This document shows positions 18,127 through 27,563 of a stretch of DNA of 64,000 nt, one piece after another; the stretch's first letter is position 1, and every line of letters begins with the position of its first letter. The translations under genes and the position numbers were made by a program. Origin of the DNA: Fortiea sp. LEGE XX443 (GTDB lineage Bacteria > Cyanobacteriota > Cyanobacteriia > Cyanobacteriales > Nostocaceae); assembly GCF_015206815.1 (NCBI RefSeq), contig NZ_JADEXZ010000009.1, positions 48,618 through 112,617 on the forward strand, in the 5' to 3' direction. The notes under the pieces were generated by a model that had not been told where the DNA came from, made no database searches, and was given only the letters and a program-made list of their open reading frames with translations.

Positions 18127-19015
18127 TGGATTTATGAAAGGTAGATAAACGACTTTTTCAGGTGTTATTCACCTAAGAGTCAACTATAGTTCGACACTGC
18201 CAAAATCTATAGGTACTGCTCTTGATTGTTATGATGACTTCCAACCTTAACAGGATTGTCAGTGTGGAAGTTTGCTATGGAAGCAGCCATTCAAACAGAT
18301 GATCGCATGGCTAATTCTAGAGAAGTATACCTACATTTACCTAAAGTTGATCTGTCTAACTTCAACAAGCTATTAATAGCTCCAATACTATGTTGCCAAT
18401 TTTGCACAGTATACCTTTCCCATACTGATTGCCCTCCCATTATTTTTGTTGATAATTTAAGTTGGTCATTAATTTTACAACTACCTGTGATACTTTTTTG
18501 CCTGTTAACTGTCGCTTGTCATGACTTTAACTCGTAAATTTTATTATTTCTTAATACAAAATAATACTCAAAACGAGGGTTATTTTTACTTCTATCATAT
18601 GTAGTATTGACTAGTTTTAAGTTGTAAAATCTACACTGAATGAGATTAAAAAGCACACTAAGCTCATCTAATTGAGCAAATAGCATCATTGGCAAAGACG
18701 CGATGTGTCCCGTCTTCTCTGCTTTCATAATATAGTTGATAGATTTAAACATTGGCGATAATGGCAACCTAAAATCTAAATTTTATCTTCTACCCACCTA
18801 ATTACTAGATTTTTAGAGATAAAGAAAAAGTTGGGTTTATATTCTCAAAGGAGGCATGGTAATTAAACCTCCTGTTGCAGCTAATTAAAAGTTCACGCTC
18901 ATCTTTTGAGTGTTTTGTAAAAAACTATTATAAATAAATTTATATATTTATTTATTAACATCGAAATTTATTGATTTACTGGAATTATTTGATACATACA
19001 AATATAGATTGTTTG
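18127..19015. other. Spacer between ftsQ and ftsZ
   Basis: About 890 bases, AT-rich. Two short opposing open frames (18256-18537 on plus, 18519-18767 on minus) overlap and encode nothing recognisable. The ftsZ promoters probably lie in the left part near 18130-18260. Confidence 0.5.
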
Positions 19016-19861
19016 TTAGAGTATTTGAGAGTTAATCTTAGTTTTTTTTTGGATCAAATGTACTATTGGAGAGTCAGGATTTTTGATATCAACATACTCT
19101 ATTTGACTGGGATTAATTTTTGCTGGTAAATTTCGCATCTGTGTCAGCACCTTGATTTGTTCTGGTAATAGTGAACTTGGAGTACCAAAATGTACATTTC
19201 CGATTTCGGTTTTCAGGATTAAATTTGTTACATCTCGAAAATCAACTTCCATAACTTTCACAGAAGTTTGAACTAGTGAGGGATAAAGTTGACTCCAATA
19301 TTTACGGTATTGTTCTGGTGTTCCAATAACTTTCAGAGTAGGTAATTTCAGTCTAGGATTCACCAATGTATATTTTTCTAACGGTATCCAAACGCCACTT
19401 GCATCTAGCAAACCAGTAGATGACTGCTTGTTTTGATTACCATTATTTGGTTCTTGGGGTTTTTGTGCTATTGCCACAGGTACTCGTTCCTGGATTTCGA
19501 TAATTAATCCAGGAGGAAACAGGCGACGATTGACAGTTGCGTCAGCAATTGTCGGTTGTTTCTTCAAAGAGTCAGCGATCGCAGCAGGTTCAATCCTCCA
19601 TAAAGATTGAGGATAGGATAGCTTTAACATTGACTTAATTGCTTGCTCAGAGAGGACTTGATTACCTGATTTGATCACAATTTGTTTGGGATCATTGAGT
19701 ACCCACACAGGTTGAGATGCTCCCCAAATCAAACCACCAGCCAAACTGCTAATGGCAAAAGTTCGCCAAATAGCTTGAATAATTTTCATCTGTCTCTGGC
19801 GACGTAATCTTTTGCGTCGCTGGGCTAAATCCGTCTGAGAAACTGATACGATACCTGCCAT
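19016..19861 (-). CDS. ftsQ: Cell division protein FtsQ (DivIB family)
   Basis: A 281-residue bitopic membrane protein. A basic cytoplasmic tail (RRKRLRRQRQMK) leads into one membrane segment (about residues 34-53). A POTRA-like domain follows, seen from KQIVIKSGNQVLSEQAIKSML, SLWRIEP and VNRRLFPPGLIIEIQERVPVAI, and then an FtsQ domain with DASGVWIPLEKYT. FtsQ links early and late divisome proteins at the septum. Sequence identity within the family is low, but the motif order and the ftsZ context support it. The usual upstream neighbours murC and murB are not present here; the next genes belong to cassette 1. Confidence 0.88.
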   Translation of the reverse strand: MAGIVSVSQTDLAQRRKRLRRQRQMKIIQAIWRTFAISSLAGGLIWGASQPVWVLNDPKQIVIKSGNQVLSEQAIKSMLKLSYPQSLWRIEPAAIADSLKKQPTIADATVNRRLFPPGLIIEIQERVPVAIAQKPQEPNNGNQNKQSSTGLLDASGVWIPLEKYTLVNPRLKLPTLKVIGTPEQYRKYWSQLYPSLVQTSVKVMEVDFRDVTNLILKTEIGNVHFGTPSSLLPEQIKVLTQMRNLPAKINPSQIEYVDIKNPDSPIVHLIQKKTKINSQIL

Positions 19862-20713
19862 TCACACCTCTTTTTGAGTACAGTCTAATTTTAAATTGGG
19901 GTGCAGGGGTAATTAATTACAATAAACTGTCTCATTATCGTAATTTTACAAGTCACTCTCCGCACGACTCTTTTTAATTTTTAGGACTACCTTACAGCAA
20001 CTAAAGCAAGATTTGGGCATAAGAAATTTAGTCTATTCTATTTTGCGCTGTTGAGTTACTCTCCAGATTAGTCTTGTGAACTTACGTGAAAGCGATCGCC
20101 TACCAACTTGGCAAGAGTAGCAAAAGCAATCTTTTTATCGACGTTTCACCCAAGATGACAAAACATAATCTTGAGTCCGACATTATAGCAATCCTATTTG
20201 ATTTGTAAACATTGCGGAGTTAAAAACCGTTTCTCAAAGACGCTGGAGTTCTCGGTTCTGGTGAATGATTATTTAGAACTGCGCTATTTATTTTGTCCTG
20301 TTTGACAAGTAGCAATTTAAATGGCAGTTGTGTTTGGCATAAATCCTAAATCAACCTAAGAGTAAATACTTAAATATACGCTTAAATAAATACAATTAAC
20401 CAATTTTGATTTTCAGTAATTTTTTGACTATATTTATAACTGCATATAAGTTTGTATTCAGTCAAGTAAAAGCTTAAAGATTGTCAAAAGCTAAACAGCA
20501 TATGTAAAAAAGACAGATATACTGAAAGAATCAGGGACAAATGTATCTCTAGTACTGCCTGATAGTTGCTTGTATCAAAATTCTGTCAAGTGCTGTTCGC
20601 CTCGACTTAAAAAATAGATGTAAGTGAACAGGATGGCTATATAACTCGCTAGAGATTCTTTGTATATAAATAGACAAAGAACATAGTATCTACAACTGCA
20701 TCTACACCAAAAA
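19862..20713. other. Spacer between ftsQ and cassette 1
   Basis: An 850-base stretch without a supported gene between divergent ftsQ and the cassette ATPase. It contains a HIP1 site near 20091. It marks the left edge of the inserted or accessory cassette; no direct repeat or integrase is seen. Confidence 0.45.
20656..20681 (+). promoter_or_regulatory. Inverted repeat upstream of cassette 1, possible operator
   Basis: TTCTTTGT at 20656-20663 pairs with ACAAAGAA at 20674-20681 around an AT-rich centre that contains a TATAAA-like hexamer. It lies about 32 bases before the ATG of the cassette ATPase, where an operator or the promoter -10 region would be expected. It is a single site, so the assignment is inferential. 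Confidence 0.35.
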
Positions 20714-22045
20714 ATGATCAATACAGAGTATTTGTCACGCTTTTATAAAGCATGTAACCCCAGCTATTCACTCAACATGAGCGATCGGCTTGATCAGCAA
20801 TACTACATAGATTTCGCTAATGTGCGTGGCTGCAAGATTGTGGAAGAATTACAACGCACAATTAGCCGTATTTCTCCAGATGAACCTACCTGCCAATTAT
20901 TTACAGGTCATATAGGTTGTGGAAAGTCTACAGAATTACAACGCCTCAAAGCAGAACTAGAAGCCGTAGGATTTCATGTAGTTTACTTTGAGTCCAGCCA
21001 AGACTTAGATATGGCCGATATCGATGTCAGTGATATTTTGCTGAGTGTAGCGCGTCAAGTCAGCGTTAGTTTGGAAGCAATTAATATCAAAATTAAACCA
21101 CATTACTTTATCAACCTCTTCAAAGAAATTGGAGATTTTTTACAAAGCCCCATAGAACTTTCTGGACAAGCAGAGTTATCTTTGGGAATTGCTAAAATTA
21201 CAGCCAAAACCAAAGATAGCGCTCAAGTACGAAATCAACTCAGGCAATATTTAGAACCACGTACTAATAGTATTTTGCAAGCAATTAACGAAGAGGTTTT
21301 AGAAAAAGCTGTTGAACAACTTAAACTTAGAGGCCAAAAAGGTCTAGTTGTCATTGTCGATAATTTAGATCGAGTAGATATGCGTCCCTTGGCATCTGGA
21401 CGGACGCAACCAGAATATCTATTCATAGACCGAGGTGAACAATTGCGCCGACTCAAATGCCACGTAGTCTACACTATTCCCCTAGCATTAATTTTTTCCA
21501 ATGAGTATGAAACACTTAAAAACCGCTTGGGTGGTGGTATTGCACCTAAAGTATTGCCAATGGTACGAGTTAGGCAAAGAGATGGTAATGATTATGAACC
21601 AGGCATGTTACTACTGCGTCAGTTAGTTTTAGCCAGAGCATTTCCTGAAGTTTCTCATAACGAAAGACTTTCACTAATCACAGAATTATTTGAGCATTCT
21701 GAAACCCTTGACCGTCTGTGTCGTGTGAGTGGTGGCCACATTCGTAACTTATTAGGGTTACTTTATAGCTGTCTGCAACGACAAGATCCTCCTTTTTCTA
21801 GGGACTGTTTAGAAGCAGTAATTAAAGACTACCGCGATGACTTGCTATTAGCTATTGATGAATACCAATGGGAATTATTATTTGAGGTGGTGCAACAGCA
21901 GAGCGTCAAAGGCGAATCTGAGTATCAAAGCTTGCTGCGAAGTATGTATCTCTTTGAATACCGCGATCCTTTGGGTCGTTGGTTTGGTATTAGCCCGGCA
22001 TTAGCAGAGACAGAAAAAGTTCTTGCTTGGCGACAAAAAAGGTAA
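20714..22045 (+). CDS. Cassette 1 P-loop ATPase
   Basis: A 443-residue NTPase without a known name. The Walker A motif is GHIGCGKS (residues 65-72) and Walker B is VVIVDNLDR with the aspartate at about 216, a pattern close to AAA_16, KAP or STAND ATPases. The C-terminal part looks like a winged helix, ending with SMYLFEYRDPLGRWFGISP. The protein is paralogous to the 40043-41335 gene: both have the GHxGCGKS loop, VDNLDR/IDDLDK, a YTIPLALIF/YTLPIAVLR segment and an EYR...W...P C-terminal strand. It is followed 116 bases later by the giant WD40 protein, so the two probably form one unit. A role in defence or signalling is an inference. Confidence 0.75.
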   Translation: MINTEYLSRFYKACNPSYSLNMSDRLDQQYYIDFANVRGCKIVEELQRTISRISPDEPTCQLFTGHIGCGKSTELQRLKAELEAVGFHVVYFESSQDLDMADIDVSDILLSVARQVSVSLEAINIKIKPHYFINLFKEIGDFLQSPIELSGQAELSLGIAKITAKTKDSAQVRNQLRQYLEPRTNSILQAINEEVLEKAVEQLKLRGQKGLVVIVDNLDRVDMRPLASGRTQPEYLFIDRGEQLRRLKCHVVYTIPLALIFSNEYETLKNRLGGGIAPKVLPMVRVRQRDGNDYEPGMLLLRQLVLARAFPEVSHNERLSLITELFEHSETLDRLCRVSGGHIRNLLGLLYSCLQRQDPPFSRDCLEAVIKDYRDDLLLAIDEYQWELLFEVVQQQSVKGESEYQSLLRSMYLFEYRDPLGRWFGISPALAETEKVLAWRQKR

Positions 22046-22161
22046 TAGCACTGAGCAAGTCAATAGTTATTAGCATCAGTCATTAGTCTATCTTTTTTTG
22101 ATTAATGACTAGCTTATAGTGAGCAATTTCCTCTATTCATTCTATATTTCGGTTTTGAGAT

Positions 22162-25100
22162 ATGACAAGATGCCAACTCACAGCAGAGAGCGTTAATAAT
22201 AATAAAAATTCTCTGCAAAGATTAGTTCGCTCGATTAAGCTCTCAAAAGGTCAATTTGCTCTGATTCTTGTCAGGTGTAACTATAGGTCATTACGAGAGC
22301 AAATGCTAGAAAATATCCGTTCTCTTACCAAAGACATAAACTTACAAGAAATCTACCTCCAAGCATCAACGAAAGCTTTACATACAACAATCATTACAAA
22401 ATTATCTCTTGATCATCCTGCTGTGGTTACTGATTCTCTACCATCAGCAGTTATGGTCTTTGATCTTGAGTCAACTATTGTGCTTGAAGACTTATTAAGC
22501 AGTATTAATCAAGCCAGAGATATTTATACAACAACATTTCCTTTTCCTTTAGTATTGTGGCTACAGGATGAAGTGGCATCAATGCTTACCAAATTAGCTC
22601 CTGATTTCAAAAGTTGGGCTGCAACCACCATCAAGTTTGAAATGGCAAAAGAAGATTTAATTAACTTGATACGTCAAGAAACCGAATCACTATTTGCCAA
22701 ATTTTTAGAAGCAGGTGCGGAAAAATTTTTATCTAATGCTGCTCTTAATTTAGCTCCTAAATCGCAACATCGTCATGAAATTGAATCTGCCCGTAATGAT
22801 TTACTTCGTCTGTATAGTATTCAATTAGAGCCAGGACTAGAAGCTAGTTTAGAATTTGTTTTAGGACGAGACAAATATGCTAGTGATCAAATTAATAGTG
22901 CATTGGCTCATTATCAAAGAAGTCTAAGTTTGTGGCAACAAGATTCAAAACGAGAGAACGATGTAGTTCAAAAAATAGAAATTTCAGAGGAAAGTATAGA
23001 ATACAATCATACGTATCGCATCCGGCAGGCAATAGTATTATTTCATTTGGGACTGTGTTATCGCCGTATGGCAGAATTACATCAAATTACTAATAGTAGC
23101 TATTGCCAACATGCTCTTTTATGGTTTCAGAAATGTTTAAATCTATTAGAACAATTACAAAGACAAGATTTAGTTGCAAAATTTATTTTACCAGCTTGTG
23201 AAATGCTGCAACGCTTAAAAGCTTGGTCTGAGTTAGAAGTATTAGCTCAAAAGTCATTGCATTTACATGCAACCTACGGAAATCGTGCAAAAGTTGCACA
23301 AGATTATGGTTTTTTAGCAGATGTAGCAGCATCACGAAATAATTGGGTGCTGGCTCATGAATTAGCAAATACAGCCCTTTCCGTTGCAGAATTGGCAACA
23401 GAAGTTTCTCGTCAACAGGAAAGCTGGTATCTTTTATTGCTGGCCAGGACTCAGCGACATTTAGAGCAATGGGAAGAAGCAATTAGTAATCTGGAATGGG
23501 CAAAAGTAGTTTGTGAACTACAATATGAGCCATCACTATATTTAGAAATTGTAGAGGAATTGCGATCGCTCTACTTCTTTGAGCGCCATGATTATGCAGA
23601 AGCCTTCAGTCTCAAGCAAGAAAAAGTTCAAATAGAACATCAGTATGGCTTTCGTGTATTCATTGGAGCTAGTCAATTACAGCCAAAACGCTACAGAATT
23701 AATCCTGTTTTAGAAACACAAACAATCCCATTTGTTCCTGAAGATATCGCTCAAGAAATTTCTGCTTCCGGGCGGCTGCAAGATGTCAATCGTTTAATTG
23801 AAAGAATTACTCGCGCTGATCACAAATTGACTGTCATACACGGACAGTCAGGAGTTGGTAAAAGTTCCACAATTAAGGCAGGTTTAGTACCTGCTTTAAA
23901 GGGAAGAGTTATTGGTGAACGAATTTGTTTGCCTATTGTTTTATCGGGATATACAGATTGGACAACAGCTTTAGGACGCAGCATTAACCAAGTATTAGCA
24001 CAGTCAGAATTACCAATTGCTGTGGAATTTACACCTAATTTTATGTTGGAAAAACTACGTTTAGTAACTGAATGTAATCAGATAATAGTTATTATCTTTG
24101 ACCAATTTGAAGAATTTTTCTTTATTAGTAATTCTCAACAAAGACTTGGGTTTTATAAATTCTTTATTGAATGCCTTAATATTCCTTATGTAAAAATAAT
24201 TATTTCTTTAAGAGAAGATTATTTGCATTATTTATTAGAATTTGAACGCTTGAGCCAGGATAATAGTAATGAAATATACGACTTAAGCATAATTAACAAA
24301 AATATTCTTGATAAAGACATTCGTTATTTTTTAGGAAAATTTTCGGTAGACGATGCCACAGGGATTATTTACAGTTTTACAAAACGCTCCCACTATGAGA
24401 TGAGTGATGAATTAATTCATCAATTAGTACGGGATTTAGCCGGAGAATCGGGAGAAGTAAATCCCATAGAATTACAAATAGTGGGAGTGCAATTACAAGC
24501 AGAGAATATCACTACACTCGAACAATACAAAATTTGTGGCAGTTCAGCAAAGCTAGTGGAACGTTGGCTTGAGGAAGTGATCAAAGATTGTGGACAAGAG
24601 AATGAAGATTTAAGCTGGAAGTTATTATTTGAGTTAACTGATGAGAAAGGCTTTCGTCCTCTGAAGAGCAAATCTGATTTAGCAATTGCTTTAGGAAAAA
24701 ATATTTACACAATCTCTGAATTAAAATCAGATTGGGAGATAGTTTTAGAAATTTTAGTAGGTTCAGGTCTAATATTACGGTTGCGGGAAGAGTTAGGCGA
24801 TCGCTATCAATTAGTACATGATTATTTAGTAGAACCAATTCGGCAAAAAAATAACTGTGGCATAGTCGCTGAACTGGAAAAAATCAAATCCGAAAAAAAA
24901 CAAGCAGAAGTAGCACAAAAGCTTTCTCAAGAGCATCTCAATTTAATTTTGCAACGGCGATTGCGAGAAGCAAGGATAGCAGGTGTAGTGTTGGCAATCA
25001 TGGGAGGAACCATAGCAGCCTTATGGTGGCAAGCCGACCTGCAAAAAAGAGCAGCAATTCGCCAAACAAGACGGGCTGAACGTAGTGAAACTAATTTGAA

Positions 25101-27168
25101 AATTAGCGCGATCGCCGCAACTAGTGAAGCTTTATTTGCTTCCAACAAAGAGTTTGATGCCCTTTTAGAAGGTTTACGGGCTTGGAGAAGACTCAAACAA
25201 GCAAACGAAGTCTTACCAGAAACTCGGATGCGCGTGGTGACTGCCTTACAACAGGCAGTTTATGGAATAGCAGAGTTAAACCGTTTGGAAGGACACACTG
25301 ATATTGTTTGGGGTATAGCTTTTAGTCCTGATGGTAAATTATTGGCATCAGGCAGTCGGGATCAAACTGTCAAACTGTGGCAATCTAACGGTAAATTACT
25401 GCAAACCCTTAAAGGTCATAGTGAGGCAGTAACTAGTGTGAGTTTTAGTCGTGATGGGCAAAGTCTTGCATCTTCTAGTATTGACAAAACTGTGCAAATA
25501 TGGTCTAAAAACCTAATTACCGGCGAATTTAATTTACAGCCATCCAAAACCTTGGTAGACCGAGACTGGGTTTATTGCGTAAGTTACAGCCCCGATGGAG
25601 AGTTGCTGGCTACAGGCAATAAAGATGCCACCATCAAACTCTGGCGCAAAGACGGCACTTTAGTCAAAGTTCTCAAAGGACATCAAGGGTGGGTTAATTG
25701 GGTCGGATTCAGCCCTGACGGTCAATTGATTGCTTCCGCTAGTGACGATCGCACAGTCAAAATCTGGCGGCGAGATGGCAGTCTAGTAAAAACACTGCAT
25801 GGGCATCAAGATGGCGTGACTGTTGTTACTTTTAGCCATGATGGTCAACTAATAGCATCGGCAGGTAGAGATAAAATAGTCAAATTGTGGCAGCGAGAAC
25901 CAAGTAGCGAAAATAACTTTGACTTTCGTGCCTATAAAAATTTACAACAGCATACCAGCACAATTTGGAGCCTGAACTTCAGCGCTGATGGTCAAAAATT
26001 AGCATCAGGAAGTGATGACAATACTATTAACCTCTGGAGTAATACTGGCACATTACTCAAAACCTTTAAAGGACACAGCGATGCAGTTGCTGGTGTTGCT
26101 TTTAGTCCAGATAAGCAAGTATTGGCATCAGGAAGTTATGACAAAAGCATAAAATTTTGGAGTTTGGATGCCCCAACATTACCCGTTCTCCAAGGACATC
26201 AGGATAGAGTTTTGAGTGTTGCTTGGAGTCCCGATGGCCAGATGTTGGCTTCTGGTAGCCGCGATCGCACGGTAAAACTCTGGCAAAGAGAAAATATTCA
26301 TGGCGAAGTTACAACCCGACTTTATAAAACTTTAGTAGGGCATACAGATAAAGTTCCTAGTGTTAGTTTTGACCCATCTGGTGATCTTCTAGCATCGGGA
26401 AGCTATGACAAAACAGTAAAACTTTGGCGACGTGATGGAACTTTACTAAAAACCTTACAAGGACATACTGATAATGTCATGAGTGTCAGTTTTAGCTCTG
26501 ATGGTCAACTACTGGCATCAGCCAGCAAAGATAAAACAGTCAAAATTTGGAGCCGAAATGGTCAATTACTCAAAACCTTGGTAGGACATCAAGGTTGGGT
26601 GAATAGCGTTAATTTTAGTCCTGATGGTCAGCTTCTTGCCTCTGCAAGTGATGATCAAACAGTGAAACTGTGGCGACAGGATGGGACTTTGATCAAAACT
26701 TTTTCACCTCATGATAGCTGGGTATTGAGTGTCAGCTTCAGCCCTACTGACCAATTAATAGCTTCTGCTAGTTGGGATAACACCGTGCGATTATGGCAGC
26801 GCGATGGAACCTTGTTAAAAACATTGTTAAAAGGATATAGCGATAGTGTGAATTCTGTGACTTTTAGCCCTAATGGTGAATGGCTTGCCGCGGCTAGTTG
26901 GGATAGCACAGTCAAACTGTGGAGTCGTGATGGCAAGTTAATTAAAACCCTTAATGGACATCGCGCCCCAGTCTTGAGTGTTAGTTTTAGCCCCGATGGT
27001 CAGACATTAGCATCGGCAAGTGATGATAACACGATCATTTTATGGAATTTGCATTTGGAAGAATTACTGCTGCGTGGTTGTAATTGGGCAGACAGTTACC
27101 TCAACTACAACCACAATGTAGAAGGACGCGATCGCTTTTTGTGTGATGGCATTAGTCGCAACCAGTAA
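22162..27168 (+). CDS. Cassette 1 effector/sensor: nSTAND-type NTPase with 14 WD40 repeats
   Basis: A 1668-residue multidomain protein. Residues 1-190 form a domain shared with the cassette 2 TPR protein (FPFPLVLWLQDE, APDFKSW) that has no P-loop. Residues about 230-500 look like TPR helices. An nSTAND-type NTPase follows, with Walker A GQSGVGKSS (561-569) and Walker B VIIFDQFEEFF (Asp647). After a coiled-coil-like stretch, residues 938-957 are hydrophobic and could cross the membrane. From about 1040 onward there are 14 WD40 repeats (SPDG...LASGS.D.TVKLW), enough for two seven-bladed propellers, and the end is LLLRGCNWADSYL. The plan resembles NLR-like sensors: propellers bind the trigger and the NTPase oligomerises. 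Confidence 0.85.
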   Translation: MTRCQLTAESVNNNKNSLQRLVRSIKLSKGQFALILVRCNYRSLREQMLENIRSLTKDINLQEIYLQASTKALHTTIITKLSLDHPAVVTDSLPSAVMVFDLESTIVLEDLLSSINQARDIYTTTFPFPLVLWLQDEVASMLTKLAPDFKSWAATTIKFEMAKEDLINLIRQETESLFAKFLEAGAEKFLSNAALNLAPKSQHRHEIESARNDLLRLYSIQLEPGLEASLEFVLGRDKYASDQINSALAHYQRSLSLWQQDSKRENDVVQKIEISEESIEYNHTYRIRQAIVLFHLGLCYRRMAELHQITNSSYCQHALLWFQKCLNLLEQLQRQDLVAKFILPACEMLQRLKAWSELEVLAQKSLHLHATYGNRAKVAQDYGFLADVAASRNNWVLAHELANTALSVAELATEVSRQQESWYLLLLARTQRHLEQWEEAISNLEWAKVVCELQYEPSLYLEIVEELRSLYFFERHDYAEAFSLKQEKVQIEHQYGFRVFIGASQLQPKRYRINPVLETQTIPFVPEDIAQEISASGRLQDVNRLIERITRADHKLTVIHGQSGVGKSSTIKAGLVPALKGRVIGERICLPIVLSGYTDWTTALGRSINQVLAQSELPIAVEFTPNFMLEKLRLVTECNQIIVIIFDQFEEFFFISNSQQRLGFYKFFIECLNIPYVKIIISLREDYLHYLLEFERLSQDNSNEIYDLSIINKNILDKDIRYFLGKFSVDDATGIIYSFTKRSHYEMSDELIHQLVRDLAGESGEVNPIELQIVGVQLQAENITTLEQYKICGSSAKLVERWLEEVIKDCGQENEDLSWKLLFELTDEKGFRPLKSKSDLAIALGKNIYTISELKSDWEIVLEILVGSGLILRLREELGDRYQLVHDYLVEPIRQKNNCGIVAELEKIKSEKKQAEVAQKLSQEHLNLILQRRLREARIAGVVLAIMGGTIAALWWQADLQKRAAIRQTRRAERSETNLKISAIAATSEALFASNKEFDALLEGLRAWRRLKQANEVLPETRMRVVTALQQAVYGIAELNRLEGHTDIVWGIAFSPDGKLLASGSRDQTVKLWQSNGKLLQTLKGHSEAVTSVSFSRDGQSLASSSIDKTVQIWSKNLITGEFNLQPSKTLVDRDWVYCVSYSPDGELLATGNKDATIKLWRKDGTLVKVLKGHQGWVNWVGFSPDGQLIASASDDRTVKIWRRDGSLVKTLHGHQDGVTVVTFSHDGQLIASAGRDKIVKLWQREPSSENNFDFRAYKNLQQHTSTIWSLNFSADGQKLASGSDDNTINLWSNTGTLLKTFKGHSDAVAGVAFSPDKQVLASGSYDKSIKFWSLDAPTLPVLQGHQDRVLSVAWSPDGQMLASGSRDRTVKLWQRENIHGEVTTRLYKTLVGHTDKVPSVSFDPSGDLLASGSYDKTVKLWRRDGTLLKTLQGHTDNVMSVSFSSDGQLLASASKDKTVKIWSRNGQLLKTLVGHQGWVNSVNFSPDGQLLASASDDQTVKLWRQDGTLIKTFSPHDSWVLSVSFSPTDQLIASASWDNTVRLWQRDGTLLKTLLKGYSDSVNSVTFSPNGEWLAAASWDSTVKLWSRDGKLIKTLNGHRAPVLSVSFSPDGQTLASASDDNTIILWNLHLEELLLRGCNWADSYLNYNHNVEGRDRFLCDGISRNQ
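25280..27060 (+). repeat. WD40 repeat array, 14 units
   Basis: Units of about 123 bases, some lengthened by inserts, encode repeats with conserved GH, SPDG and TVKLW positions. Neighbouring copies such as those near 25680 and 26580 are very alike (GHQGWVN...FSPDGQL), which suggests recent internal duplication and possible exchange between copies. Confidence 0.85.
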
Positions 27169-27212
27169 AGGTTTCATCTGATCAAGCCAAACGCCATCGC
27201 TGCTAAAATTTT

Positions 27213-27530
27213 TTAATCGCTGTTTTCCTCGATCACCTCTTGCCGCAAATTTGCTAAGAAAGCTTGGAGTCTCATCCGCTCAATGTAAGGCCAACCACCC
27301 TCCGACTCAATATCTTTCAGTAACGAGTAAAGTTGCCGACGATTATCGGGTAGACTCTCCTGAAAAGCACCGTCCCGGATTGCTCGATGTAAATATTCTA
27401 ACTGCCGCAGTAAGTTCAAAAGAGCGAGCGGATCTCCTTGGCAGTCCCTCCCTACATCATGCACTGCTGTGGCAATCTTTTCCAGTTGCTCCGCAAAATC
27501 TATTGATTCAAAACTTTTGTTCTTGCTCAT
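27213..27530 (-). CDS. Conserved cyanobacterial hypothetical protein
   Basis: A 105-residue soluble, acidic protein from the ATG at 27530; an upstream TTG would add 11 residues without support. It is predicted to be helical, with LLNLLRQLEYLHRAIRDGAFQESLPDNRRQLYSLL, read here in parts, and no cysteines in the core apart from GRDCQGD. There is no domain I can name. It resembles small proteins kept across heterocystous cyanobacteria, so it is likely to be real and not a shadow. It converges on the WD40 gene with a 44-base gap, which makes it the right border of the cassette. Confidence 0.6.
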   Translation of the reverse strand: MSKNKSFESIDFAEQLEKIATAVHDVGRDCQGDPLALLNLLRQLEYLHRAIRDGAFQESLPDNRRQLYSLLKDIESEGGWPYIERMRLQAFLANLRQEVIEENSD

Positions 27531-27563
27531 GCAACTCTCTGTGTCAAAATTAGGTCTACTCAA

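Noticed and set aside
18256..18767. Two overlapping open frames on opposite strands (93 and 82 codons) between ftsQ and ftsZ
   Set aside because: They overlap each other, show no family features and lie in AT-rich spacer; likely chance.
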